Positions 21,465-32,961 of a stretch of 64,000 bases of DNA are shown here, piece by piece (positions within the stretch are counted from its first letter, which is position 1; every line of letters starts with the position of its first letter). Below the pieces are notes generated by a model. That model was not told where the DNA came from and did no database searches. It worked only from the letters and a program-made list of their open reading frames with translations. Location of the stretch: positions 2,523,431 through 2,587,430 of the forward strand of contig JAOANR010000005.1 of the NCBI GenBank assembly GCA_030278955.1. Reading direction: 5' to 3'. Both the position numbers and the translations under genes were made by a program. The stretch is from Hygrophila difformis. Taxonomy: Eukaryota; Streptophyta; Magnoliopsida; Lamiales; Acanthaceae.

Positions 21465-24400
21465 TGATAATGGCCAGAAATGACCAATATTTTCAATCCA
21501 TTTCCGTGTCTGAAACGGGCATTTGATCGCATTCCGGTCTTATATTAAATAAGAAAGCAGTTGAATTGGACAGATTTATGCATAATTGTAAAAATATTGA
21601 GCTGGTATGAAAAATGCATAAATATGTAATTTTATTGCATAAATATGTAATTTTATTACATATTTATGTCAGAAAAATCCAAAAACATGAGAAAAAGAAA
21701 AGAAAAGAAAAAGGAATGAAAAAAGATGGGGAAAAGAAATAAAAACCCACAAAAAGAACAATTTCGGCCCATCTGACCCAATTCAGTGTGTCCAGGAACA
21801 CCCGGTCGCGGAAGCTCCTGTGTCGCGGTCCATGGCCTTGCGACACAGGAAGGTTTGGCGACACAACATTCAGCATGAAGAAGAAGCCATGTCCCCAGTC
21901 CCGGTCGCGGAAGCCCGGTCGCGATCCATTGCCTAGCGACACAGGCATGGCTAGCGACACAGATACACAAATTGAAGACCAAGACCCTGTCGAGAAGCCT
22001 TGCCACATGCTTTGTTGTTCTGCGACACACTGTGATGTGTGTGATGTCTTGAGACACAATGGCCTTCAGACCAAGGCCCGTGGGCCTAGGGTTTCACTTC
22101 TATAAATATGAGGTGATTCCCTTGAGACAAGGAGTTTTTTTTTTTGGTTAGAAAAAAATTACTCTTGAAGGCAGAAGGGAGCATCCAGTTCTTAGGTAGT
22201 GTAGTTAGTTTTTATTTTTTTGTATTATTTAATTATGTCCATAGTTTAGCATAGTTAGTTTTAGTTTTTATGTTTTCCACTGTTCCAGTGGTTAGGTAGC
22301 CAGTTTTTTACCATGTTTTTCTTGCTAAACTTTGTTTTTTAGGGTTTTGTAATACCCAAATCATGGGTATTAACATACCCACTTAATAATATGGGAAAAT
22401 ATTCACTAAATGTGTCCCAAATCATGAAATGGGTTTCACACCCCATGGATTTATCACTGCTTTCCTTTTCTTTTGGGTCATTTGACCTTTATTTCCCATT
22501 TTATGTCACTGTTTGGTGACTTTCTCTTTGGATAATGTTACATATATATGAGTGATCAGACCTAGATTAGGATTTTGCTTTATTTTAAATACTGTTCCAG
22601 TTTAGTTTATCTTTTGTTCAAGCATGTTCTAGCTAGATTTAAATTTTGTTTGGTTATTTTCAGGTTAATTTTACTTTTGAATCTGAAATGGGTGAGATCA
22701 CGCGTAATGCATGCCACTGTTCCACTTTATGACATGTGTCCTGAACACACTCATATCGCTAGCCACTTCCTGTCGCGAAACCACGTCTAGCGACAGGAGG
22801 GCAGTTTAGTGACATGAGTGCCAAAGAACACTTGACAACTTTTAAAACCCTCGGTCGCGAGGTAACCCTATCCGAACCCACGGTTGGCGACACAACCCTG
22901 ATTAGCGACCGAGGACCCAAATGCTTGCGATTTTATTCTGGAAGGGCTCTGTCGCGAAACCCTTGTCGCGGACCCACGGTCCGTGACACACCCCTTGTTC
23001 CGCGATCGAGAATTATGCCCTTGTTGAATTTTCAAACCTTGTGTCGCTAGACCCTTGTCGCGAGGTCATGCCTAGCGACACGGATTTTTGTCTAGCGACA
23101 CAACAAACCCTAATTTTCAAAATATCTAATCTCTTATTTCCCACCTCTCTGTCATGATCCCCCTGTCGTGGACCCACGGTTCACGACACAAACTCTATCT
23201 CATGACATGCATGGCACCTTCTTGCCAAATTTTCATTCTCCATCTTCCCCCATTAATTAATTGAACCTTTGTATTAACATTTTGAGGTTGAAATCTAATG
23301 ATCTCAACCCATGATTAATTTGATATAAAGAATTTTGTTCAATTCCTCATTAAAAGATTATTCTACACATGATTGAACTCTAATGATCTAAGTACATAAT
23401 CCGGACTGTAATTATTAATTATGGAATGAGAGATTATTTAGACCATAAGGAGTAATCATGGATTTATTTCCATATCCTTGCATGAGAATCCAATGTCTCT
23501 CATGCAAGAATGTGTTCTTCATTTATTTTTTTTGTCTTTTCCGTGTTGTGTGAAACAGCTAGTAAGAAATATATCAGACTAATGTTGGCGGGTATTCCCA
23601 CACGGATAAACTAGCTCGTAGTCTGAATATTAATTACTAGTTGTTATTTTGCATGGTCCGGATAGTGGTCGGTGGAAGCCTTGGCGGTTCGCCCATCCGG
23701 GATTATAATAGCTGCTCAGCTGACTCATATCCGGATACAGTTTCCTCTTCTTTATCTTATTTTCAAACCTAAATTTTGAGCTGTAATATTATCGAATAGT
23801 GTCGATCAACACTGTTTGAATGGTACTACAGTGAGAAAATATGTAGGTTTTTCTCTTATTTCACAGATAGTAGAAGCCTTGATGATAGCGATCACTGTCG
23901 TTTAAGGTCTTCTACTGTCTAAAATCATCTCACCTTAATGATTAGGAAACTGGACCACAGATAACCGCAACCCAATTAACCCTAATTATTTTGTCATTTC
24001 TTTAGCCAAAATTCTTCTTATCTCCGGCTATTACATCTCTGTGTTTCACATTCTGTCTAAACTCACCTTATATTTGGGGTTAATTTAATTTTACACTCCC
24101 TTATAAAATTATGCATGATAATATTACGTAAATATTGTGGTCTAATTATTTTGGGATCCTTCCCTTGGACATAGAAGTCTTGTTTTTTATCAGATGTCAC
24201 ACTAAATTTCCAATAAAAATTCATTTATAAAATCCGGATCTGAGTAAGGAATAAATTCCACAGTTATGACTAATTCATATTCTACAAGGGGTTGATTTTG
24301 GGAAATTAGAAGCAGAGTCAGCGATTAGGTCTCACCTAGACTGAAAGGATCTGTGTTTTAGTTGAGAGTCTAATACCTGTTTAGGGAATGATTTTCAAAT

Positions 24401-25919
24401 CAATTATTTTCCGAAATTGCTGTGTGTTGGGAATCTAGTCTTAACTATTACACCGAGATGGGATCCACTTGGATTCAAACACAGTGTGATGGATAATTCT
24501 AGAGGAACAACACTCAGGCCTTTGTTATTTGCTAAGATAGGGTTGAGTTCATTTCAACTGCTATCCTCTTCTGCCAAAGCCTATTTTTGAGTCCTGAGTG
24601 AGTGCATCCGGAACGAACTAATTTATTAATTCGTTTCATTAGTTTGTATCTCATAACCACCCGGAAGGAAGTGAACACTGCGAGCGGTTCACCGAGGTCC
24701 GGGAATTCTTGATCCACATCCGGTCATCCTGACTGGGGGCTCTTCTTATACTACCAGGGTAACTCTTTTGATACCTCCGAGTGATAGGATTTTAAGTGCT
24801 TTCTTTACCGCTTTCTTTTAAATGCTTTCTTTAGAGGTCACTCGGATGTATTGAAAGTAGCGGAACTGCTTCTAGGTTTGAGAGTTATGGGATAGTTCAG
24901 GCTTGATTAGAATCTTTGGGTGTGACCGGGGGAATGATAGGAGTACTTGACACTTCAACTAATGATTTATCAGGTGTTGCTTGTCCACCACAGATAAATA
25001 ATATACCTTAGCAATGCATTGCAAGGGTAGTTATGTGTCTGTGGTATCTTAGAATTTGTTGCCTTAAGAGCATGTAAACTCTTACTGTAAGTACCTGTCT
25101 GTTAAAGGGAACATGGTATAGTGAGCATGAGAGTTAGCTAACTGAAGGATTATCCCAAACAAAGATCTGTGTAATTAAATGGAAGTTTAACTGTGTTTCA
25201 TCTGAATCTTGTCCAATTTTTATTATTTTCTTCCTGTCCCTTCTTTCTCATTTTAAATCTGCTTTCTTAGATTAATTTAACCGCTTTCTTAGAATAATTT
25301 TATTGCTTTCTTAGATTAAATTTAATTCGCTTTCTAGAATAATTTTATCTGCTTTATTTTAATTGCTTTCATAGCTTAGTTTAAAATTCCGTCAAGTAGT
25401 TGATAATTAAAACACAAATTTGAATCGAGTAACCGATTGGAAAATCTTATTAAACGACGTAGGCCCTGCTTCTATCGCACATCCTCCAGTGAACGATCCG
25501 GTCTTACTATAAATTACTGCAATTTTTGACACCGTGCGCTTTCGGGGGCACAGTTTCTTAACACGAGTAATAAAAACGTGAAAACCTATAAATATATCCC
25601 TAATCCCAAATCCATCTTCATAAATTGGTTTCATTAAATAAAATTGAAAACCAGGATTATGATTTTTCAGAAAATACTCATGTAATGGGAACTTGTCAAA
25701 AGTTTCATGGCAAGGATGTTCAAGGCAGGAAATTGTCAAAAGTTTCATGTCGGGGAGGTCCGCAGCGCCGTCTGAAATCAAAGTTTCCCACATGAGTAAT
25801 AAAAAGTGAATTATATCCTTAAACCCCTTTCCCACGAATCATAACTCTTTTCTTTTAATAAATTCAAACTTGATTTATTTTATAAAATACTCGTGTTGAC
25901 GAAATTGTCAAAAGTTTCA
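21465..25919 (+). repeat. 3' LTR of Athila copy B
   Basis: 4,455 bp, TGATAATGG...AAGTTTCA. It carries the same features as the 5' LTR: a CpG-word array at about 21800-22040, a TATA box, a second array at 22745-23195 and the TTTCTTAGA repeat at 25255-25380. Unique to this copy is a 21-bp tandem duplication (GCATAAATATGTAATTTTATT) near 21621-21662. Confidence 0.93.
22101..22108 (+). promoter_or_regulatory. LTR TATA box, 3' copy
   Basis: TATAAATA after CTAGGGTTTCACTTC. It is intact here, unlike the 5' LTR copy. Transcription from it would read out of the element into 26 kb, antisense to the host gag. Confidence 0.6.
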
Positions 25920-26068
25920 ATAGTCCTTAGACGTTCTTCCATGTTGTTGGGTGCAGGAGGTACTCGTTCTCCTAAGTTCTGAGGACTTTCACTGTTGTTG
26001 GGCGTGTTGGAAAGGTTAGCGTTAGTGCCGTTTGGATTCACCTTCCTTGGTTTTCTCCTAGGCGCCAT
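25920..26068 (-). pseudogene. Ty3 gag, N-terminal part
   Basis: The minus strand starts with ATG at 26068 (MAPRRKPRKVN), a basic then Asn/Ser/Pro-rich N-terminus typical of plant chromovirus gag. The frame reaches the ATAGT target duplication at 25920-25924. Removing Athila B and one duplication restores the frame into the segment that begins at 8748, with no base gained or lost. The residues of the predicted ORF beyond the junction belong to the Athila LTR end. The leader between the primer site and this ATG is at 26069-26731. Confidence 0.85.
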
Positions 26069-26731
26069 TTTCTGTTATAACGTGTATAGATTAGCTTATC
26101 TTTGTTTAGATAGATCGCTCGAACAAGACATTTCGTAAATTTCTAATTTCGAATTTTCGGATTTGTTGTTTGGGAATCCAACAAGATTTTTGGAATAGAG
26201 AGTGTTTTAATAAATACTTGATTTTTATTGTTCCACATAAGGAAATTTTCTAATTCGTACAAGGGTAGGAATGGCCAAGGCCGAGAGTTATTATGCTTAG
26301 GCGTGCGCTTAGATGAACGCGATCTAGAACTAAGGCAAGATCAGTCTCTAGTTAGCGTTCCTAATTCGATGTCCAGCCTCTAAGTTATCTAGGTGTAGCA
26401 AGAGATCTAAGTTAGAATAACTTCGTTTCTAGGTTCTCTAAGGTATAGAAAAATGTGGTATGCACATGCAGATGATGATCCCCCCAAAAATAAATGCACT
26501 ATATATATATATATATATATATTTTTCAAGTTTCCATGGGTTTTAAAAATAAGAATTTATTCCATGGAACAAATGCATTAAAATAATAATTAAAATTCTT
26601 GGACCTCTATATTGGGTCAAAAATAATTAACATTTGGGCTAAAAAATATTTGGGGCTAGGAAATTTCAAAAATAATAATTTGGGCTCTTCTATAATAATA
26701 ATCTAAAAATAATAGTTTAAAAATAGTCCGG
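26069..26731 (-). other. Leader of the gag-only element, with (AT)n
   Basis: Untranslated leader between primer site and gag ATG. It contains an (AT)n microsatellite at about 26500-26522 and AAATAATTTGGGC-like repeats near 26600-26700. No gene was seen on either strand. Confidence 0.7.
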
Positions 26732-26744
26732 GCTTTGATACCAA
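26732..26744 (-). other. Primer binding site, initiator-Met type
   Basis: Minus-strand TTGGTATCAAAGC, two bases after the LTR end. It differs by one base from the usual TTGGTATCAGAGC, which is present unaltered at 62534-62546 in another element. Confidence 0.8.
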
Positions 26745-26746
26745 CT

Positions 26747-26997
26747 TGTAACACCCCGTATTTTGGCCATGTTGGCCCTATCTTTATATTCCGCTGCATT
26801 ACATATGTAATATTTATTTTCCGCTGCAACTGTAACGATATTATTTTCAAATTATATATAAATGGGCTGTTTGAATGTTTTAAATTCTGAGAAACCATAG
26901 CCTTGCATCTCTTTAGCAAGCTCGGAGAAACCGTGTCTTGCTAGGGAGGTGTGGCGGTGACATCCCGACCTGGGTGACCAAAAACCGGGGTGTTACA
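26747..26997 (-). repeat. Short 5' LTR of the gag-only element
   Basis: 251 bp on the minus strand from TGTAACACCCCGG (26997) to CGGGGTGTTACA (26747), next to the primer site. Its outer end is also the outer end of the whole insertion. Aligned to the other end of the insertion it matches 5038-5278 only when reversed. Confidence 0.65.
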
Positions 26998-29900
26998 TAC
27001 CCTCTCGGAGTATGTGGCGAAACCTGCAATCTAGGAATTCTCGTTCAATGTCTTTAATCCGACGGATGTATGAAGCTAGACAATGAAGATCATCAACAGG
27101 GGAGAGAGGAGATGAAGAGCTTCATTCGAGTCACAGCAGCAAACAATAGAGTCTATTCCATATTCATGAGCTAACTGAAGCCCATGAAGAATTCCTGCTA
27201 GCTCTGCCTGGACGACTGAAGCTAACCCCAAGAAGCCGGTGACCGCTCCCTGCCAATGACCTGTGCAGTCTCTGAGCACCGATCCAAATCCACATCTTCC
27301 TTTTGCAACAGAGCCATCAGTATGGATAAACATCTCAGAAGCTTCATCCATATTCCAACACACCATACGAGGTGTAGTTATTAATTGTTGAGGCCTGGCT
27401 GTCGTAGCGTGTAAGAGCTGCCGGAAGTGATCAACTTTGTGAACAAGGGTTTGGTTAGGCGTGCTGGAGCCCTTGAAAATTCTGTTATTACGCTCGCACC
27501 AAATGATCCAAATCCCTGCAATAAACCCTTCGCCATAACTCGAGTACATCCCAACCATCCACTGTCTTATAGAAGCAAAATTAATGGTTTTGAGATCAGA
27601 AGGAATGTCAATATTAACACATTTCCAAAGCTGAAGGGCCCAGCGACAGTAAAAGAAGAGATGGCACCAATCTTCTTCTTCATGTCCGCAAATAGAACAA
27701 AGTGGAGAGGTGGCTATCGAACGCCGATATCGGAGCTGGTTACAAGGAACGGCCGCACACGCAATTAACCACAGTAGGAGGCACACTTTCTCTGGGAAGG
27801 AAGAACACCACAGCCAAGTCCAGTCTGATTGCAAGTCATGATGTCCCAAAAGGAATTTGTATCCAGATCGGGCATTATAGCAGCCATCTCCATAAGCAAT
27901 CCAGCGCCACCCATCCAATCCGCTAGGGTGAATGCAAGGTGGTGGACAAGTTAGTATTTGATGCTTGAGATGTTGGGGCAGGATGGTATAAAGGCAACTA
28001 AGATCCCATTCATGATTATTAACTATGTCTTGAATATGAAGATTAGAGTCACAGATGTTGATGTAGTCCACCTGAGAGCCCAATGTCTTTCCACGAAGCT
28101 AAGGTGCATGCCATAGAGAGCAGCTCCCTTTGCCTATAAAGAACTCAAAACCAACAGCCAAGCGTGAGAAGGCTTTTAAGATACTCCGCCAAGTAAAGGA
28201 TCCTCTCGCATCGTATGAAGGCATATAAGAATTAATCGGCCAATAACGCGCATGAAGCTCATGGACCCAAAATTTATTCTTGCAAGCTGCCATGTCAAAG
28301 ACCAATTTCCCGAGTAAAGCAATGTTGGTAAGATGTGATTTGCGGAGTCCTAGGCCACCCCTTGCTTTAGGAAGTGCAATGTCATCCCATCTAACAAGAT
28401 GTAATCCTGTGCCTCGACGATCTTTCCAAATTAGATTACGAATCCGACGATCAATACTTTTGCAAATTGCCTCTGGAAGCCAACCTATTTGCATGGAATA
28501 TGCTAGAATAGTGGCCAAGATATGTCGAGCTAATGTAATTCGCCCGGACTTGTTAAGGAGACGCATAGCCGATGAAGAGATGCGGGAATCCATCATTTCC
28601 AGGATGAAGTTGTATTTGGCAATAGAGACACGTCCATGGTGAACAGGAAATCCCAAGTAGGAGTCTAGCTGGTCCTTAAAGGAGATACCCAACACATTGG
28701 TGAATTCCTGACGTTCTCCGTTCGATACTCTCTTAGCAGCAAGGGCTCGAGATTTATTGGTGTTTATTCGCAAGCCTGAGCAGTGGGCAAACCTTTCAAG
28801 GGTGTCAGCCATACTTTGGAAGCTAGCAGCATCAACTAAGGAACGAAGTATCAAGTCATCGGCAAAGACCAAATGTGAGATGCCGCGGCTGTTAGATGAG
28901 AGATGGATGGGCAACCATCGACCAGCCTCTACCTCATGAGATATGGAGACGGATAACCTTTCCATCACAATGTTAAAAAGGTATGGGGATAGCGGATCTC
29001 CTTGTCGAAGACCTCGCTCAGGGCGGAAGCTTTCAAGGACTGTGCCATTCCAAATAATAGAATATTATGAAGAAGTGACACATGCCATAATAATACGCCT
29101 CAGCGACAAGGGAAGATCCATCTGGTTAAGACATTCTTCCAAAAAGGACCACCGAACACTATCAAAAGCTTTTTCTAAATCAATTTTAATTACCACTGCT
29201 TTGAGCCGAGAGTTTGCAAAAGAAAGAGAATAAACAATCTCTTGGAGAAGAACGGCATTATCCGTAGTAGCTCTTCCTGGTAGGAAAGCGGATTGGAGTG
29301 GTGAAATATAACCCATCAAGACCGGTCGGAGGCGATTAACAATGACTTTAGAGATGAGTTTGTAGCACACGTTACATAAGCTGATGGGTCGGAATTGGCG
29401 TATGGAGCTTGGGACGGCTACTTTTGGAATTAAGCAAATAAGTGCCCGAGCAAGCAGGGAGTCGAATGAACCATTTTGAAAAGCATGCACAACTGTATCA
29501 ATGATCTCGCTTCCTATTATACGCCAGAATTTTTTGTAGAATGCAGCTGGAAATCCATCGGGGCCATGGGCGGTAAATGATTTAATTTATGATAAGGCAG
29601 CCTCTATTTCTAATGTTTGGACAGGTCCTGCAAGCCCTTCACATTCGGTAGTCATCAGAGGGCGAAGGGAGGGCAAAGGAGCCATATTTGGCTGGAACTG
29701 AAAATCTGAGAAGATGCCAATAAAGAAATTACGTACTGAAGTTGTTAGATTTGCTTCATCAGTACACCAAGTGCCGTCCTCCAAATAAAGACCATGGATC
29801 TTGCTGCGATGATGATGGAATTTTGCTTGAGCGCGGAAATACTTATTGTTTCGATCCCCGAGCCGAATGCAACTGTCCCTTGCTCGTTGGAACCAGAGCA

Positions 29901-30899
29901 TCTCTTCTTGCTCTAGGATAGATTGAAGTTCCTTCTGAAGTTTGCGTTCCAAAAGAATAAGATCTTTGGAATCCAACCACTGTAATGTTCTATCCAACCC
30001 AACAAGCCTCCTTAAGATTTTCTTCTTTTTATTTCTAAGTTTTCGCGCATGCGAACCACAATGTTGAATGGAGAGATTTTTCACTTGGTCTAACTTGGCA
30101 GATAGAATTCCCGGTTCAGTCTAGGCCTCTTTAACTAATTGAGGGTATCCAGGGTGGTTGCCCCAGAAGGCCTCCCATCGGAACGGCTTATGTTACAGCT
30201 GAGGAGTCGAAATCCCACTGGAGAAAATTAATGGAGCATGATCAGAAGAGGAGCGTGGGAGGGCAGTAATATTTGCATTTGGGAATAAATTTATGAAATC
30301 CAAGTTTGCCAGACCACGGTCCAAGCACTTTTTGATAACTTGGAACTGATTAGCTGGACGAACCCAAGTAAAGAGAGATCCTGTGGTTTTAATATGGAGC
30401 AAGCCACATTCATTTATGCAATCACGGAACAAGTCAGCCCTATCTTGGAGGAAAAATCCACCATTAACCTCTGAAGGCGTAAGAACCTCATTCCAATCCC
30501 CAACAAGATACCACGGGCCAGATATACGATTGCTTATCATCTTGAGGTACTCCCAATTCTGTTTACGATGGTAGAAACTGGGAAAACAATACGCAGCAGT
30601 ACAAGTCAGAGACTCAGAGCCAAGGTTAATATTTATGAAAATAAAACGCTCCGTAATATAAAAATATTACAACTGATTGAAGTTCCAGACCGGAGAAGAA
30701 CACAGATACCGCCAGCCTTCCCCATAGCTTCCAGGATGTGAACTGGGGAATAACCCAGTGAAAAAATAAAATTTCGTAGGCGAACATACAGTCCTTGAGG
30801 TTCCAAAAGAAAGATCAAGGTCGGTGTATGAGCTCGAACATAGTCACCTAGACTTCTTCTCGTGTGGGGGTTCATAATACCCCGTACATTCCACGACAT
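26998..30899 (-). pseudogene. L1 ORF2: endonuclease, RT, zf-RVT, RNase H
   Basis: Minus strand from ATG 30899. 30899-30633 has SWNVRGIMN, the endonuclease start; 30540-30193 has GDWNE and SSDHAP, endonuclease active-site motifs. 30084-29587 is the linker (LWFQRARDSCIRLGDRN). 29490-29065 is the RT front (LIPKV, QFRPISLCNV, QSAFLPGR, IDLEKAFDSV). 28968-28099 is RT with the FADD active site, then the thumb (YLGFPV, GRITLA). 28083-27076 is the zf-RVT region (CSICGHEEEDWCHLFFYC) and RNase H (TDGS, AELAG, CDSNE), whose end lies at 5037-4899. Stops between 30633 and 30540, 30193 and 30084, 29587 and 29490, 29065 and 28968, 28099 and 28083 and after 27079 show it is dead. It would nick DNA and copy L1 RNA by target-primed reverse transcription. 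Confidence 0.93.
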
Positions 30900-30989
30900 A
30901 ATGGAGAATTCTGTACTGGCTTGCGATATAGGGAATAATTTGGGTGTGTAAAGAAAACCCTACTCGGTCTTGCAAAATAGCAATTTATT

Positions 30990-32501
30990 CTAGTTTTCCA
31001 GCGGAGAATTCGCCTCCATATTAACCTCTCGATCGTCATTCTCCTCTTCTGGTGGTAAGACTTCCATATCTGCAGTGACTATGGGAGAGGGAAGGTCTTC
31101 ATCATCTACGGCAGGAAGTTTAGAAGACCCCGGCTCAGATGTAGAAACCCCCGAACAGGATCTATCGACTTCACCAGGGATATCAGCTCTTACTCTGTTT
31201 TGTCCATTAGTGTGTCGTTCGGCCCGCACAGGTTCTTTGCCACGATCAGGTACCTTTGTTGATGCTGGCCCATGATGAAAAACCAACGGGGGAGCATTAA
31301 AAGTCTGAGATCCATGGGCCGAAGGAGGATGGACCAACTTCTAGCCGGTTAATTCATTATTAACATACGGAGGCCCACTACCAGATTCTACAGGAGGTTT
31401 TTTATTGGATTTTTTTGGCGGCCTACGGCGTTGGACAAGCATCCACTCTCCAACACGTAAGTCAACAGGTTCGGAGATGCCACATTCATGCACCCTATTT
31501 TTAGAATTTTCCAAATCCTTATCCGTAATATTTGCCGCCTTGTCATTATCTTCAGTAGTTGCCAAAACTTCTTTAGTGCACGTGCTCATGTGCAATTCAG
31601 CCTCCACCAGCGGTTGGGCGGCGGAGTTGGCTAGGGAGGCCTGGGGCGTCGGAGGAACTTTGTTGGGGCATCGATTTTGCAGATGCCTGAATCGAGCACA
31701 TTGCATACAAACCATATGTAGACCTTCGTAAGCCACATTAATTATCTTCCCCTCAACAACCTGCCCCATTCTCAACACATGCTCGGGCAAAATGTCCCCG
31801 GGAGATTGCGACAGTGTTGATGTCAACTTTGTTTAGGGAGCCAACAGCCGATGCGATCACTCGGACACAACTTTCATTGTAAAAGGCTTGTTTGAGTCCT
31901 GGAAACCTTATCCAGGTTTGGATAGTGTTCATCTTTGTGGTTTCTGGGTCGAATTCTTTGGTCCAACGCATAACCGCTAAGCAATGGTCAAAAACCATCT
32001 AAGGTCCCATTGTCAATACTTTTTCACGGTCATCCGGGGATTCGAACTTAACCATGTAACATCCATGTCCGATATCGAGCAATTCGAAAGGCTTGGCAGT
32101 ATTCCAAGCGCGGGTGAGTCTCTCCCTAATAGCAATAAATCCAACATAAATCTCTAAAGCCTTTACAATATGAGTGTCATGCCAAGGAGCATAGACTGTA
32201 TGTCTGTATTCAGGACAGAAGGGGCAAACCTGATCTTCGGGCATCGATGATTAGCGCCAGTCCTATCAATTGAAGCGAGATTCATTTTGAGTAAATCAGG
32301 GTTCTCACTCGGCAGGGCAGGACCCGGGGCAGATCCCCCCTTGACAATATCACGAAAGGAAGTCGCTGGTGATGGAGCATGAGTAGTCGGAGTAGTCGGA
32401 GATGGAGCATGAGTAGTCGGAGTAGTCGGAGATGGAGCATGAGTAGTCGGAGTAGAAGTTGGGGATGGTCGATCGGGGGGGGTCAGGAGAAGAAGACATG
32501 T
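30990..32501 (-). pseudogene. L1 ORF1 (RNA-binding, DUF4283 and CCHC)
   Basis: Minus strand in three or four pieces. 32501 to about 32250 is the Ser-rich N-terminus, broken by a run of eight C. 32244-31999 has FIAIRERLTRAWN and YMVKFESPDDREKVL, characteristic of plant L1 ORF1. 31998-31753 has WIRFPGLKQAFYN. 31826-31341 has the single knuckle C-M-Q-C-A-R-F-R-H-L-Q-N-R-C (CX2CX4HX4C) at its middle, with the frame shifting near 31800. 31337-30990 is the hydrophilic C-terminus. ORF1 proteins coat L1 RNA. Frame breaks match the decay level of ORF2. The first ATG at 32501 is my choice of start. Confidence 0.85.
32371..32457 (-). repeat. 30-bp tandem repeat at the start of L1 ORF1
   Basis: Three units (the last partial) of a 30-base sequence beginning GATGGAGCATGAGTAGTCGG on the plus strand, at 32371, 32401 and 32431. 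In ORF1 frame it encodes a repeated Ser/Tyr-rich 10-residue unit. Confidence 0.9.
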
Positions 32502-32961
32502 TTTTCCTATTATTTTTATATGTCTAGAATTTTGATTGATATATACTTCTTTTTCATTTTCTTTCTAATTTTTCGTTTCATCTTTTTCTTCTTCTTCTTC
32601 TTTTTTTTTATATATATATAAGTAAATAAATATAGAAATATATAAAATATATACATAGATATTTTCTTCTCCAATGATTTGTTCGTTTGTGTTCCGTCTA
32701 ATGGACTCATGTTCCACCGAATCATAATCATCAAGTGTGGGATTTTTTATATTTTATCATATTTTTGGATTTTTTAACACAAATTTAATAAAATAATAAA
32801 TATTTTTGTGTTTTTCAATACCAGCTTATTATTTTTACAAACTTGCATATATCTGTCAAATTCAACTGCTTTCTTATTTAAATAAGACCGGAAGGCGATC
32901 AAATGCCCATGTTTAGACACGAAAATAGATTGAAAATAATGGTCAATTTTGACCATTATCA
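32502..32961 (-). mobile_element. Start of Athila LTR copy A
   Basis: The minus strand from 32961 reads TGATAATGGTCAAAATTGAC and follows the first 200 bases of the Athila LTRs (ATTTGATCGC, TCCGGTCTTAT, AAGAAAGCAGTTGAAT). It then runs into purine-rich GAAGAAGAAG DNA up to the L1 insertion, equivalent to the GAAAAAGAAAAGAAAAG stretch at 8960 in copy B. The rest of this LTR lies at 4843-1. Confidence 0.88.

Larger units (their letters stand above)
8754..25919 (+). mobile_element. Complete Athila-type LTR element, copy B (17.2 kb)
   Basis: Ends TGATAATGG...AAGTTTCA with the 5-bp target duplication ATAGT at 8749-8753 and 25920-25924. It has two LTRs (4,445 and 4,455 bp), a primer site complementary to the 3' end of tRNA-Asp, a leader with palindromic arrays, one large interrupted reading frame and a purine-containing tract before the 3' LTR. 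No reverse transcriptase, RNase H, integrase or protease motif appears in the 8.27-kb interior, so it must be non-autonomous. It lies in the gag of the minus-strand element above. Near-identical LTRs mark it as the youngest large insertion in the nest. Confidence 0.93.
5038..26997 (-). mobile_element. Gag-only LTR element (TR-GAG-like), hosting Athila B
   Basis: The insertion is bounded by TGTAACACCCCGG at 5038 and its inverse at 26997, with the 5-bp target duplication TACCC at 5033-5037 and 26998-27002. Inside, on the minus strand, are a short 5' LTR (26997-26747), an initiator-Met-type primer site (26732-26744), a Ty3-type gag, a purine tract and a long 3' LTR. No protease or polymerase is present; gag ends less than 50 bases before the purine tract. 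This resembles the TR-GAG class of non-autonomous plant elements. Without Athila B and one ATAGT it is about 4.8 kb. The unequal, inverted-looking termini are unusual. Confidence 0.75.
4844..32501 (-). mobile_element. Full-length-like plant L1 LINE, interrupted
   Basis: A minus-strand non-LTR retrotransposon. The order is ORF1 (DUF4283-type and CCHC), ORF2 (endonuclease, reverse transcriptase, zf-RVT, RNase H), then poly-A seen as 17 T at 4844-4860. The body is split by the 22-kb insertion at 5038-26997. The two halves of the RNase H domain rejoin in frame across the TACCC duplication. Excluding insertions it is about 5.7 kb, normal for plant L1. The exact 5' end is uncertain; I place it at the first ATG of ORF1, and no clear target duplication was found. 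Confidence 0.85.

Noticed and set aside
32516..32734. Lys-rich or Phe-rich small ORFs
   Set aside because: Low-complexity purine/pyrimidine tract at the start of LTR copy A.
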